Translations under genes and position numbers: made by a program
The notes under the pieces: model-generated
What the model saw: only the letters and a program-made list of their open reading frames with translations
Told to the model about the DNA's origin: nothing
The model's database searches: none
Shown: positions 18,649-27,775 of the stretch, piece after piece
Position numbering within the stretch: position 1 is the stretch's first letter
How the letters are laid out: the number at the start of each line of letters is the position of its first letter
Origin: Sporotomaculum syntrophicum
GTDB lineage: Bacteria > Bacillota > Desulfotomaculia > Desulfotomaculales > Desulfallaceae
Length of the DNA: 64,000 nucleotides
Reading direction: 5' to 3'
NCBI RefSeq assembly: GCF_009932395.1
Contig: NZ_LSRS01000005.1
Coordinates: 391,342-455,341, forward strand

Positions 18649-19440
18649 TTAACTCATATATAATGACTCGAGCATATTTTTTTTATCATCATTTTGATTG
18701 GTCTTGCGCCTGCCGTTAGATGGTGTTTTTTTGTTATCGTTGTGCTTCATTTTAAACTGCCGGTCATAATCTTCAACCTGTTCCGGTGTGAGAAAATTGT
18801 TCTTTTCCCATTCCAGTAAAATACTGTCTATATACTTAAAATTATGTTTGCCCAGCATAACAGCCCGGCGTAGTGCTTCAAGGACCATAACAGGGGGCAT
18901 TTTTTGTGACCACCTAGCAATTTGTTCAATTTCCATTGGCGAAAGGGGGCGGCCAAATTCTTTTTCAAAGCTCTTATATAAGTTAAACGGCTTTTTTAAT
19001 TTGTTTTCGGTAATTTTTTTAATGGCCTCATGTTGCTTTACTCTGGCACAAGCCCATATTTCCGACAGCTTTTCAAATATAGGTTCAAAATCATAGCCTT
19101 GTATGACAATGTCTCTTTCTGCATCGTAGAAGTCGGTTATTTTTAGCATGCCGTTGCTGATTAAATTTTCCAGGTCACGGTTAATTTGTGCAATATTACC
19201 GGATAAATGTTCATAAAGCAAATCTGCTGACGGTAGATAATTGTTTTCTTCAGTAAATAATCTGAATAATTGAATAAGCAGCATCATTTCCGTATCAGAT
19301 ATGCCCATGTCTTTATACAATTTTAATAATAAATTAGGAATAGAGGTTGAGCCATGGATAAACAGGTCCACACCAAAAGCTGCAGTTATGTTGCCCCGTT
19401 TATAATTTTTTACCGTACTCACTGTGCCTCTTGGGACCAT
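18649..19440 (-). CDS. DnaD-domain primosomal protein
   Basis: 263 residues. An N-terminal winged-helix-like part (30-105; GISDTEMMLLIQLFRLF, DLENLISNGML) is followed by a DnaD C-terminal domain (YKSFEKEFGRPLSPMEIEQIARW near 160, VLEALRRAVMLGKHNFKYIDSILLEW near 190). The DnaD domain binds DNA and recruits the helicase loader encoded next. The C-terminus is Lys/Asn-rich and probably disordered. ATG start after GGAGAG. Confidence 0.85.
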   Translation of the reverse strand: MVPRGTVSTVKNYKRGNITAAFGVDLFIHGSTSIPNLLLKLYKDMGISDTEMMLLIQLFRLFTEENNYLPSADLLYEHLSGNIAQINRDLENLISNGMLKITDFYDAERDIVIQGYDFEPIFEKLSEIWACARVKQHEAIKKITENKLKKPFNLYKSFEKEFGRPLSPMEIEQIARWSQKMPPVMVLEALRRAVMLGKHNFKYIDSILLEWEKNNFLTPEQVEDYDRQFKMKHNDNKKTPSNGRRKTNQNDDKKNMLESLYMS

Positions 19441-19505
19441 CTGGTATCTCTCCTTCTTTTGACCTAGACATATTTTATGGCAGATTGGTGGGTTTGTCCA
19501 CTCTT

Positions 19506-19667
19506 TTAGCTGGGCTTACCGTCAGCGCCTTGTCTGAAATTTCCTAGCACGGTTAAATTGCCCTCTAATATTTTACGGCAAAGACGGCTAAATTCCTTTA
19601 TTTCATCTCTGACAAAAAAAGCCAGCCAGAGACAGCTGTCTTGATAATTCTCTGTAGATAGTGCCAT
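19506..19667 (-). CDS. Possible small protein (53 aa)
   Basis: An ATG frame of 54 codons with sensible composition: an amphipathic centre (LAFFVRDEIKEFSRLCRKILEG) and a Gly-rich C-terminus. The ribosome-binding site is weak. It lies between dnaD and the large terminator, on the strand of the neighbouring genes. No family recognised. It could be chance. Confidence 0.35.
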   Translation of the reverse strand: MALSTENYQDSCLWLAFFVRDEIKEFSRLCRKILEGNLTVLGNFRQGADGKPS

Positions 19668-19736
19668 TATTCAAACTCTACAGTCTGGCGGTGTTTTAAA
19701 TTGTCTGGCGGTATATATTTTTCGAGCATTGTTTGG

Positions 19737-19780
19737 TTAATTAACAAGAGACCCTCTGGGCAGGGTCTCTTGTTAATTAA
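19737..19780. terminator. Strong (bidirectional) terminator after the GltD-insert hdrA
   Basis: A perfect 19-bp inverted repeat from TTAATTAACAAGAGACCCT to its complement, with a 6-nt loop, starting right at the hdrA stop codon. Confidence 0.85.
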
Positions 19781-22700
19781 TTATTGCAAAGCATCGCCGG
19801 GCTCACATAAGCCATTCAGCATATGATTTAGCATCTGTTCACTGCAACCCTGCAGCGTAATGGCTTTATTGGGGCACTCGCCGGCGCAAATGCCGCAACC
19901 CTGGCATAAAACAGGTTCAATTTCGGCTACGCTAAAACTTATCCTGGGTACGTGGAAGGGGCATAAGCGAACACAGGTAAGGCAGGCTGCACATTTGTTG
20001 GGATCCACCGTGGCAACCAGACCCAGCGAAGCCAGACTCTCTTTGCTTAAGATGGTGGCCGCCCGCCCTGCAGCTGCTTTGGCTTGAGCAATATTCTCCT
20101 CTAGATTCTTAGGTCCGTGGGCAATACCGGCCATAAAAATGCCTTCGGAAGTAAAATCCACCGGGCGGAGCTTCATATGGGCTTCCAGGAAGAAACCGTC
20201 AGCATTGAGGGGTAATTTAAGCAGCCGGCTCAAAAGAATGTTATCTTCCGGCGGCAGGATGGCCGCAGCCAGTCCCACCACGTCGGCGTTAATGATAATA
20301 TTCCTGCCCAGGATATGATCTCGTATCGTGACAATAATGCCCTGGCTGTTCTTTACCACCTGTGGTTTGTGCTCTTCGTCATATCGGACAAAGATAACTC
20401 CCTTGACCCGAGCCTCGAGGTAACAATCCTCCAAAAAGCCATATGTGCGGACATCCCGATACAGTACAAATACATTGGCGGCAGAATTATTTTCTTTGCA
20501 CCTGATGGCTAAGTTGATTGATTTACTGCAGCAAATACGGCTACAGTAAGGCCGTTCGTTATCCCGCGAACCTACGCAGTTAATCAGTACAACGTTGTGT
20601 GCGTTCTTTAAGCCGCCTCGGTTCATGACTTCTTCCATTTCCAGCAATGTCATCACCCGGTTACTTTGGCCGTAGAGGTATTCATTGGGCTGGTACTCCT
20701 GCCCGCCAATCGCTACAATGGTTACACCGTGTTTAATTGTCGTGCCACTGGTTAAAATAGTGGTAAAATTACCTGCATATCCCGTCGCTTCAGCTGGTTT
20801 AACTGACTTATAAACCTTAATCAGCGGGTGCTGCTCTACTTTTTTAATTAAACTATTAACAAACGCTTCAACATTTTCGCCGGCAAAACCCAGCTTAAGG
20901 CGTTTGCCCATGCCACCCAGTTCGCTGGATTTTTCCACCAGGCTGACCGGATAGCACATTTCTGCCAGAGCGAGGGCGCTGACCATTCCTGTTACACCGC
21001 CGCCGATGACTAGTGCCGACTTGGTAATACCAATGGATACCTGCCCGAGGGGTTGCAGCAGTGCGGCTTTATACACAGCCATTCTTGTTAAATCGATAGC
21101 CTTTACCGTTGCCCGCTCGGGCTCATGCATATGCACCCAGGAACACTGGTCTCGAATGTTGGCCATGGCAAACAAGAACTTGTTTAAGCCGGCCTCCTGC
21201 AGTGTTTCCTGAAACAGCAGCTGATGGGTTCGGGGACTACAGGAGGCGACCACTACCCGGTTCAGGTTGTGCTCCTGAATTGCTGCCCGAATTTTGGCAT
21301 GGGTACCCTGAGAACAAGCATACAATTCATCCTCAGCATACACTACATAAGGTAATCGTTGAGCTTCTGCCACTACTTCGGGCACCCTGACCACGCCACC
21401 GATATTGCTGCCGCAGCGGCAGATAAAAACTCCAATTCTAGGTATTTCGCCTGACACATCCCGTTCGACCGGAAATGCTCGTTTTTTAACTAGCGTGCCG
21501 CGCACTTCGCTGAGCAGGCTACCGGCCGCACAGGCTGCTGCGCTGGCCTGCTGGACAGTTTCGGGGATGTCCTTGGGTGCGTTGAATGCCCCGGCGGTAA
21601 AAATCCCAGGCCGGGAGGTGTTTACCCCCGTAAAGGGAGCAAGTTGTACAAAGCCATACCGGTTGACTGCAACCGCTGTTTTTACCGTCAATCCTCGGGC
21701 TTCTATAGATGGCTCCAGACCCACGGAAAGTACTACCAAATCAAACTCTTCGCTTAAGAATTTATCGTTTTCATCCTGGTAACGAATGAGCAGGTTTTTA
21801 TCAGGACGGTTAACCTGCTCAATCTGATAGATTCGAGAGCGTACAAACTTTACTCCATACTCCTGCTCAGCTCGCCGGTAATATTTTTCGAAATCCTTAC
21901 CGTAGCATCGCATGTCCATCATAAAAACCGTGGCAGCGAGCGGCTGTTCACTGTGCTCTTTAGCGATCACTGCTTCTTTGATGGCAGACATGCAGCAGAC
22001 TGAGGAACAATAACCGTGGCTTTCCCGGTTGTTTCTGGAACCGACACACTGGATCCAGGCAATATTACGGGGTACCCGGTGATCAAAAGGGCGCAGCAGG
22101 TGACCCTGGTAAGGACCTGAGGCACTTAAAATTCGTTCAAACTCGACGCTGGTCACTACATTGGGATAATTGCCGTAGCCTAGGTAAAGTAAATGGCTGG
22201 GATCATAAGCTTGGACTCCGGGGCATAAGATAATTGCACCAACTTGCAGTTCCAAGTATGCATCCGTAGCGTGGAGGTTAATGGCTTGACTCAGGCAGGT
22301 TTTTTCACATGCACCGCATTCAGAGCAAATACCGCAGTTCAGGCAACGCCCTGCCTCGGCGATGGCTTGCTCAGGTGTTAGCCTGGTAGTTTCCTTGGCA
22401 AACCCCTGCTCACTCGGTTCCACCGGGCTAAAAGGTAGCGATGCCGGTGTGTTCTGGGTTACTCCGGTTACAACAGGTTTTCCGGGTGGGGCAATTTTAT
22501 TCACGGATACTTTAAAGATCCGGTCTTTTCTTTGTTCGATGTCGTTTAAATAGCGGTCTATGGATTCCGCTGCCCGCTTACCTACCCCGATTCCTGAGAT
22601 CACATTCCGGGGGCCGGTGACATTATCCCCGCCGGCAAACACTCCCTCCAGGCTGGTTTCCAGGGTATAATGGTCTATCTGCAGCCGCCCGTCGTCATTT

Positions 22701-23884
22701 AATAAAACCTGATCATCGGCGGACAGGTAGATGTAGTGGTGCATGACTTTGGCTAATTCCTTGCCGGGCGTGCCTAGTTGCGAGGATTTAGGAGTTTTGA
22801 CGGCGATAAAAACAGCATCGAATTCTTTTTTTAGTCCGGTTACTGAAAAGTCCGTACCCCAGCGATGTTTACATCTGATTTCTACGCCCAATTTTTTCAG
22901 CAGATGTATTTCGGTATCCAGATAGTGCCTGGGTAGTCGGTATTCAGGTATGCTTTTGCGCATCATGCCGCCGGGACGTCGCTCAGATTCAAAGACCACC
23001 GCCCGGTAACCCCGTTTCACCAGATGGTAAGCAGCGGTCAAGCCTGCCGGGCCACTGCCGATAATCGCCACCTTCTGTCCACGTTCGGTAGCCTTGGCGG
23101 GTAAAGGAAGCTCATCGAGATTGCCGGCATATACTTGTTCAGCAGCTACTAGCTTTAAGTTCTTGATACTCACCGGAGTGTCCAGCCTGCCCCTATAACA
23201 CCGGTTTTCGCAAGGATGGGCGCAGACCAGACCGCATACCGCCGGAAAAGGGTTATCCTGGTAAATTAAAGACCATGCGCCCAAAAAGTCACCTTTTTTA
23301 ATCAATTGCACATAACCTTGAACGTTAACTCCTGCTGGGCAGGCGGCCCGGCAAGGTGGGATACCAGCCTTTTCAATGGCATAAGCAGCCGGCATAGCCT
23401 GGGGATAGGTTTTATAAATAGCCTGGCGATTTTCCAGGTAGGCATTAAAGTTATTGGGTACCTCCACTGGGCAGGCCATGGCACAATCACCGCAAGCGGT
23501 ACATTTATTCAAGTCCACAAAACGGGCTTTTTTATGCAGGGTTACTTTAAAATTGCCCGGTTCACCCTGGATGTCCACAATACTGGTTAACATGTGCTTT
23601 TCAATATTCAAATGCCTGCCGCATTCAACTATTTTAGGGGATAGAATGCACATGGAACAATCGTTAGTAGGAAAGGTTTTATCCAGCGCCGGCATAATGC
23701 CTCCGATGGCCGGTGACTGCTCCACCAGGTAAACGTAGTAACCGGAATCAGCCAGGTCTAGAGATGTCTGAATGCCGGCAATACCGGCTCCTACCACCAT
23801 TACCGCGCCAATCTTATTTTTGCCCAAGGAATAACCCGTCCTCTCCTTGCAGAGCGTCTTGCTGCCATACGCATACGTAATCAT
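19781..23884 (-). CDS. Giant HdrA-type flavoprotein with an inserted GltD/NfnB-like module
   Basis: 1367 residues, about 350 longer than the paralogue at 31.8-34.8 kb. Order: FAD site GAGIAG (32-37); Cys cluster [10 protein letters not shown] (70-79); 4Fe-4S site CTACGDCAMAC (128-138); an insertion (about 175-515) resembling the small subunit of glutamate synthase or NfnB, with RAACPAGVNVQGYV, CGLVC-x3-CENRC, FAD site IGSGPAG (275-281) and GVFAGGD (414-420); a further cluster CLNCGICSECGACEKTC (514-530); then the HdrA body with CCM, CSPRTH, a second FAD site IGGGVTG and two C-terminal 4Fe-4S motifs. The insert lacks the central NAD(P)-binding Rossmann (see findings). It lies 122 nt downstream of the HdrD/DsrK-like gene and is probably its partner. 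It is cytoplasmic electron transfer, probably flavin-based. Confidence 0.85.
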   Translation of the reverse strand: MITYAYGSKTLCKERTGYSLGKNKIGAVMVVGAGIAGIQTSLDLADSGYYVYLVEQSPAIGGIMPALDKTFPTNDCSMCILSPKIVECGRHLNIEKHMLTSIVDIQGEPGNFKVTLHKKARFVDLNKCTACGDCAMACPVEVPNNFNAYLENRQAIYKTYPQAMPAAYAIEKAGIPPCRAACPAGVNVQGYVQLIKKGDFLGAWSLIYQDNPFPAVCGLVCAHPCENRCYRGRLDTPVSIKNLKLVAAEQVYAGNLDELPLPAKATERGQKVAIIGSGPAGLTAAYHLVKRGYRAVVFESERRPGGMMRKSIPEYRLPRHYLDTEIHLLKKLGVEIRCKHRWGTDFSVTGLKKEFDAVFIAVKTPKSSQLGTPGKELAKVMHHYIYLSADDQVLLNDDGRLQIDHYTLETSLEGVFAGGDNVTGPRNVISGIGVGKRAAESIDRYLNDIEQRKDRIFKVSVNKIAPPGKPVVTGVTQNTPASLPFSPVEPSEQGFAKETTRLTPEQAIAEAGRCLNCGICSECGACEKTCLSQAINLHATDAYLELQVGAIILCPGVQAYDPSHLLYLGYGNYPNVVTSVEFERILSASGPYQGHLLRPFDHRVPRNIAWIQCVGSRNNRESHGYCSSVCCMSAIKEAVIAKEHSEQPLAATVFMMDMRCYGKDFEKYYRRAEQEYGVKFVRSRIYQIEQVNRPDKNLLIRYQDENDKFLSEEFDLVVLSVGLEPSIEARGLTVKTAVAVNRYGFVQLAPFTGVNTSRPGIFTAGAFNAPKDIPETVQQASAAACAAGSLLSEVRGTLVKKRAFPVERDVSGEIPRIGVFICRCGSNIGGVVRVPEVVAEAQRLPYVVYAEDELYACSQGTHAKIRAAIQEHNLNRVVVASCSPRTHQLLFQETLQEAGLNKFLFAMANIRDQCSWVHMHEPERATVKAIDLTRMAVYKAALLQPLGQVSIGITKSALVIGGGVTGMVSALALAEMCYPVSLVEKSSELGGMGKRLKLGFAGENVEAFVNSLIKKVEQHPLIKVYKSVKPAEATGYAGNFTTILTSGTTIKHGVTIVAIGGQEYQPNEYLYGQSNRVMTLLEMEEVMNRGGLKNAHNVVLINCVGSRDNERPYCSRICCSKSINLAIRCKENNSAANVFVLYRDVRTYGFLEDCYLEARVKGVIFVRYDEEHKPQVVKNSQGIIVTIRDHILGRNIIINADVVGLAAAILPPEDNILLSRLLKLPLNADGFFLEAHMKLRPVDFTSEGIFMAGIAHGPKNLEENIAQAKAAAGRAATILSKESLASLGLVATVDPNKCAACLTCVRLCPFHVPRISFSVAEIEPVLCQGCGICAGECPNKAITLQGCSEQMLNHMLNGLCEPGDALQ

Positions 23885-24006
23885 TACTGAACACTCTTTA
23901 TTAAATCTCTTTGTCTTAAGCTTGTTAGCTTAGGATATATATAAATATGCTGGTCGGTAAAAAAATTGATTGTTTAAACAAATAAATTAACACTTAAGTA
24001 TTTAAT

Positions 24007-25281
24007 TCAGTGTAATGGGGTGCCAGCACGCCTATTGATGCAGAACACAGGCTTATTCACAGATTTTTTCGGTATAATCAGGGCTTTTTCTATCAGATCG
24101 CAGATGTGCATATTCTGAGATCTGGCCTTTTCCGGGTACCATTTGTTTAAATCATTAAATTGGTCCATACAGTTATGACAGGGCACAATGACAATTTCCG
24201 CACCGGTGGCAACTACCTGCTCCACTTTTCGTCGGCCTTTGGCTTTGCGCACCTCATTGTATTCCGGCATAGCCATACCACCGCCGCCTGCCCCGCAGCA
24301 ATAATTCATTCTGCCGTTAGGGTTCATGTCCACGAAATTCTTGACAAAGCTTTTAAGCAGCTCACGGGGCGCTGCGTAGACGCCTTCTTTGCGAGCTGTG
24401 TTGCACGGGTCATGATAAGTAACTACCTCAGTTATGGCCTCGGGGTCCAGTTTAATTTTATCTTCTTTGACCAGCTCGTTAAGTAGCTCAATAATATGGC
24501 GTATCGGGAATGGTTTACCTGACCAGTAGGTGCGTTGGCCCCACTTCATGGAACGAAAGGCGTGCCCGCACTCGGTGACAATTAACTCTTCACATTCCAG
24601 AGCGGCTACTTCCTGCCACAGGGGCATGGAAATAGCTAAAAAGTCATCGGTTTGACCGGTAAACAGGGCGGCATTGGTGGCGTCCCAGCGTTTAGTGCTG
24701 ATGGTATAGTCAATGCCCGCCACATAAAACAGTTTTAAAGTGGTCTGCAGTTCGTTAGGATAATACTTAATATCCCGGGCGTTAAACCCGTAGAAATATT
24801 TGGCGCCTTTTTTATTAAGGGGGATTTTATAATTAGCGTCCCCCAGCTCCACCTGTAGTTCCTCTTCAATCCATTCCAGGGTATCTTCGTAATCTTCCTG
24901 GCTAACATTCATTTGGTTGCCGGACGCGATGTGCTCTTTGACAATGGTCTGCAGATAGCCGGGGATTTTGTCTTTGTCCCAGGTACCACGAAGTGCTCTC
25001 ACAAGAGCTGAAACATTTACATTCATGGGGCACTCAATAGTGCAAAGCTCACACATATTGCAATACCAGATGTACGGGTCGGCATATACTTCCTCTTTCA
25101 TACCCAGCAGTACTTTACGTAAAAAAATACGTGGATTATGATTTTCCACCAGATCGGCATACGGGCAGCCAACCGAGCACATGCCGCAGGCCAGGCAGTT
25201 AGCAAAGTCGTAACCCTTCAGCAGTTCTGCAACTTCCTCTCTGAATTGAGGGTTAAGCTGCTTTGCTAGAATATCTTCCAT
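24007..25281 (-). CDS. HdrC-HdrB (HdrD/DsrK-like) iron-sulfur protein
   Basis: 424 residues. Residues 1-115 are an HdrC-type domain with two 4Fe-4S motifs (CLACGMC-x3-C at 34-44 and CNMCELCTIEC at 74-84). Residues about 200-400 contain HdrB-like CCG elements: TECGHAF near 237, HDPCNTAR near 290, YCCGAGGGG at 327-335 and CHNC at 368-371. The fused order and the ECGHAF variant recall DsrK and HdrD, whose noncubane clusters reduce disulfides. The natural disulfide here is unknown. It precedes the GltD-insert HdrA on the same strand and likely forms a complex with it. Confidence 0.85.
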   Translation of the reverse strand: MEDILAKQLNPQFREEVAELLKGYDFANCLACGMCSVGCPYADLVENHNPRIFLRKVLLGMKEEVYADPYIWYCNMCELCTIECPMNVNVSALVRALRGTWDKDKIPGYLQTIVKEHIASGNQMNVSQEDYEDTLEWIEEELQVELGDANYKIPLNKKGAKYFYGFNARDIKYYPNELQTTLKLFYVAGIDYTISTKRWDATNAALFTGQTDDFLAISMPLWQEVAALECEELIVTECGHAFRSMKWGQRTYWSGKPFPIRHIIELLNELVKEDKIKLDPEAITEVVTYHDPCNTARKEGVYAAPRELLKSFVKNFVDMNPNGRMNYCCGAGGGGMAMPEYNEVRKAKGRRKVEQVVATGAEIVIVPCHNCMDQFNDLNKWYPEKARSQNMHICDLIEKALIIPKKSVNKPVFCINRRAGTPLH

Positions 25282-25654
25282 TTTAGTTTCTCACCTCTTG
25301 GATTCGGGATAATTATATGATGTTCGTCGAGTATATTAAGCTTTCAGCTTAGCCAACGTTTTGGCACACGAGTTTAGTTATATTTGCGGTTATATTGGTG
25401 TTTGTTGTTAGATAGTGGTTTTTTACCGCGTACCATTGCCCATTTTATGCAGTTCTTAAGAAACATGATATCTATTTAACATGTAAAAAATATACCAAAT
25501 CGCAGTCAGGTCAGAGCTGTCTGCAATTTGATTATGTAAAAAGGGTTGCTTATCGCAATAATTTGGGTTTTGTATCATTATATTTTTCTTCGCATAGCAA
25601 ATGTCCTGCTTGCAATTTACTACAAAGAAGTCAAAATGCCTTGTTAGAAATTAA
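25282..25654. other. Promoter-containing spacer before the HdrD/DsrK-like gene
   Basis: About 370 bp, AT-rich, with no coding frame I trust. The metF terminator at its right side means that the HdrD-like gene and the GltD-insert hdrA need their own promoter here. I could not pick a convincing -35/-10 pair. Confidence 0.4.
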
Positions 25655-25679
25655 AAAGACCCTCTTCAAGAGGGTCTTT
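25655..25679 (-). terminator. Terminator of the hdrC-mvhD-metV-metF operon
   Basis: AAAGACCCTCTT / AAGAGGGTCTTT nearly perfect hairpin, followed on the minus strand by TTTTT. It lies 40 nt after metF. Confidence 0.85.
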
Positions 25680-25718
25680 GCGTTATTGAACATACAGTTA
25701 ATCGTGTTATAAAATGGC

Positions 25719-26645
25719 TTAATCCACCTTAGGCCGTGGGTACAGGCCTGATTTTTCCACAATTTCTGGGACCACTTCTTCCCAGGCGATAGCCATGATG
25801 TGCACCCCGTGTACGCCCTTAATTTTTTCTTTGATATACTTAATTTGTTCAATACAAATATCTAAACCTTCGCGTTTGGGATCTTCAGCGTTTTTAAGCC
25901 GTTCCACCAACTCGTCGGGTACGATCATACCACTGACGTTGTTTTGCATATAACTGGCGGCCCTCCAGCTTTTCATCGGGGTTACTCCGGCCAGGATGTG
26001 CACCCGTTGATCTAAACCTCGCTCCCGTACCATTTCCATGAACCGCTCAAAGCGTTCCATATCAAAGATACACTGGGTTTGGATAAACTGGGCACCGGCA
26101 TTCACTTTCTTCTCCAAGCGGTCCACCCGGAATTCGAAGGGATCGGCAAAGGGGTTCGCCACTGCCCCGATGAAGAACTGGGGCTCAGCTTCCTTAATAG
26201 CCTCACCACAGAAAAACACCTTTTCGTCCCGCATACGGCGTAGATTTTCAATTAATTGCATGGAATCGACATCATACACGTTTTTGGCCGTGGGATGGTT
26301 GCCAAACTTCTGGTGATCGCCTGATAGGCAAAGTACATTGCGCATACCCAGGCTGTAGGCGCCCAATAAATCTGACTGCATAGCAATCCGGTTGCGATCT
26401 CGGCAGGTCATCTGGATGATCGGTTCAATGCCGCTATTTAGCACATGTACACCGGCGGCTATGCTGGACATCCGCACAATTGCTGTCTGGTTGTCAGTAA
26501 TATTGGTGGCGTCCACGTAATCTTGCATCATTTCGGCGTGATGGCGAATACCCTCGGCTGAAGAATGCTTGGGCGGCCCGATTTCTGCAGTTACCGTGAA
26601 TTGACCGCTGTCAAGTACTTGCTGAAGTTTACTTAGGTTACTCAT
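25719..26645 (-). CDS. metF: Methylenetetrahydrofolate reductase catalytic subunit
   Basis: 308 residues forming a TIM-barrel MetF. Features are FTVTAEIGPPKHSS near residue 16 (conserved Glu), NITDNQ near 50, LCLSGDH near 107 (FAD/folate region) and QTQCIFDMERFERF near 190. It reduces 5,10-methylene-THF to methyl-THF in the Wood-Ljungdahl methyl branch, or runs in reverse. Its start overlaps the end of metV. The MetV-MvhD-HdrC neighbourhood matches the acetogen-type complex known in Moorella, where electrons may come through Hdr-type subunits rather than directly from NAD(P)H. Confidence 0.93.
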   Translation of the reverse strand: MSNLSKLQQVLDSGQFTVTAEIGPPKHSSAEGIRHHAEMMQDYVDATNITDNQTAIVRMSSIAAGVHVLNSGIEPIIQMTCRDRNRIAMQSDLLGAYSLGMRNVLCLSGDHQKFGNHPTAKNVYDVDSMQLIENLRRMRDEKVFFCGEAIKEAEPQFFIGAVANPFADPFEFRVDRLEKKVNAGAQFIQTQCIFDMERFERFMEMVRERGLDQRVHILAGVTPMKSWRAASYMQNNVSGMIVPDELVERLKNAEDPKREGLDICIEQIKYIKEKIKGVHGVHIMAIAWEEVVPEIVEKSGLYPRPKVD

Positions 26646-27312
26646 CGATCATCACATCCTCCCTGATAGCCTTACGTGGCCCGCCGTCCCGTGATTTGGA
26701 CCAATCCTTGATTGGCTGGATTTCCATCAGTTTATCAAGTTTGCCCAGTGCCCTCATACGGTCGTAAATTAGCTGCCAGGCGCAGTCGACGTCTTTGTCT
26801 ACTTCACACTTACCGTGCTGAGACCCGCCGCAGGGACCGTTTAATATGCTCTTGGAGCAGCGGATGATGGGACAGATGCCGCCAGTTCGGTGTAAAATGC
26901 ATTCCCCGCACAACCCGCACTTTTCTTCCCACAGGCCGTGCACCACAGAACCTCCGATGAACTTGGTGTCAAGGGCCGGTACCACCCATTTATCTTTAAA
27001 ACGCTCGGCTAAATATTGCACGCCAACACCGCAGGCCAGAGATACAATGGCGTCGACATCCTTGACCAGGTTATCAATACCCACGATGTACTCGGGGTCG
27101 CACTGCCTGGTGCAGGTAAAAGTAGTGGCCTCCAGAGGATTGCTTTCCAGAGTGCGTTTAATGCGTATAGCCGAGGCCAGAACATCGGTTTCCTTTTCAC
27201 CGCCGGCTAGGCAAACCGTTACGCATCCTGCACAGCCCAGGAACAACACCTTTTTACAGTCACTTATCATTTGCGCAATTTCACTAACGGGTTTTTGTTG
27301 TGCTACTATCAT
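26638..27312 (-). CDS. metV: MetV-type zinc/Fe-S subunit of methylene-THF reductase
   Basis: 224 residues. The N-terminus is KKVLFLGCAGCVTVCLAGGEKE. The C-terminal cysteine-rich part (CGLCGECILHRTGGICPI near 134, CSKSILNGPCGGSQHGKCEV near 152) is the MetV signature and carries Fe-S or zinc ligands. It pairs with MetF and is needed for reductase activity in acetogens. It overlaps mvhD upstream by ATGA and metF downstream by 8 nt, indicating translational coupling. Confidence 0.9.
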   Translation of the reverse strand: MIVAQQKPVSEIAQMISDCKKVLFLGCAGCVTVCLAGGEKETDVLASAIRIKRTLESNPLEATTFTCTRQCDPEYIVGIDNLVKDVDAIVSLACGVGVQYLAERFKDKWVVPALDTKFIGGSVVHGLWEEKCGLCGECILHRTGGICPIIRCSKSILNGPCGGSQHGKCEVDKDVDCAWQLIYDRMRALGKLDKLMEIQPIKDWSKSRDGGPRKAIREDVMIDE

Positions 27313-27761
27313 GCTGTTTGGCCACCTTCTTTCTGTGCGTTACCGGCCGCGTTTTTATTCAAGGGGCTAGGTCCGAGCTGGCGGATCCGTTCTGTCATTT
27401 CATTGGCTACCTGAGCAAATTTCGTCCCTTCTGAAGCAGGCACGTGGAAAAATTCCAGTCGTTCGCCACCTAAACCAATCTCATCGAGTATCTTTTTCAC
27501 TGCCGCCACCCGCTTAATCGCGCGTACGTTACCCTTTAAAAAGTGACAATCACCGAGATTGCAGCCGGCAATATATACTCCGTCGACACCCTTTTCAAAG
27601 GTACTCAAAATCAATCCGTGTTCAATGGTACCGGAGCATGGCATTTCCACCACTCTGATGTTGGGAGAATACTGCAACCGCATCGAACCAGCCAGGTCTG
27701 CAGCTGTATAAGCGCAGTAGCGGCAGCAAAAAGCTACAATTTTTGGCTCAAATTCTGGCAC
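27309..27761 (-). CDS. mvhD: MvhD-type hydrogenase/heterodisulfide reductase delta subunit (cysteine form)
   Basis: 150 residues from the GTG at 27761, 9 nt after AAGGAGG. An ATG nine codons earlier overlaps hdrC. Cysteines CCRYC near 12, the conserved VVEMPCSGT, and GCNLGDCHFLKGN near 71 form the 2Fe-2S-binding MvhD domain that hands electrons to HdrA. In contrast to the paralogue at 31.3 kb, the key position is cysteine, not selenocysteine. It sits between hdrC and metV, suggesting a MetFV-MvhD-Hdr complex. Confidence 0.9.
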   Translation of the reverse strand: MPEFEPKIVAFCCRYCAYTAADLAGSMRLQYSPNIRVVEMPCSGTIEHGLILSTFEKGVDGVYIAGCNLGDCHFLKGNVRAIKRVAAVKKILDEIGLGGERLEFFHVPASEGTKFAQVANEMTERIRQLGPSPLNKNAAGNAQKEGGQTA

Positions 27762-27775
27762 CTCAATGCACCTCC

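Noticed and set aside
19781-23884. Giant HdrA as a misassembly of two genes
   Set aside because: One uninterrupted 1367-codon frame with coherent domain boundaries; the insert sits between Fe-S motifs in a way that keeps both halves of HdrA intact.
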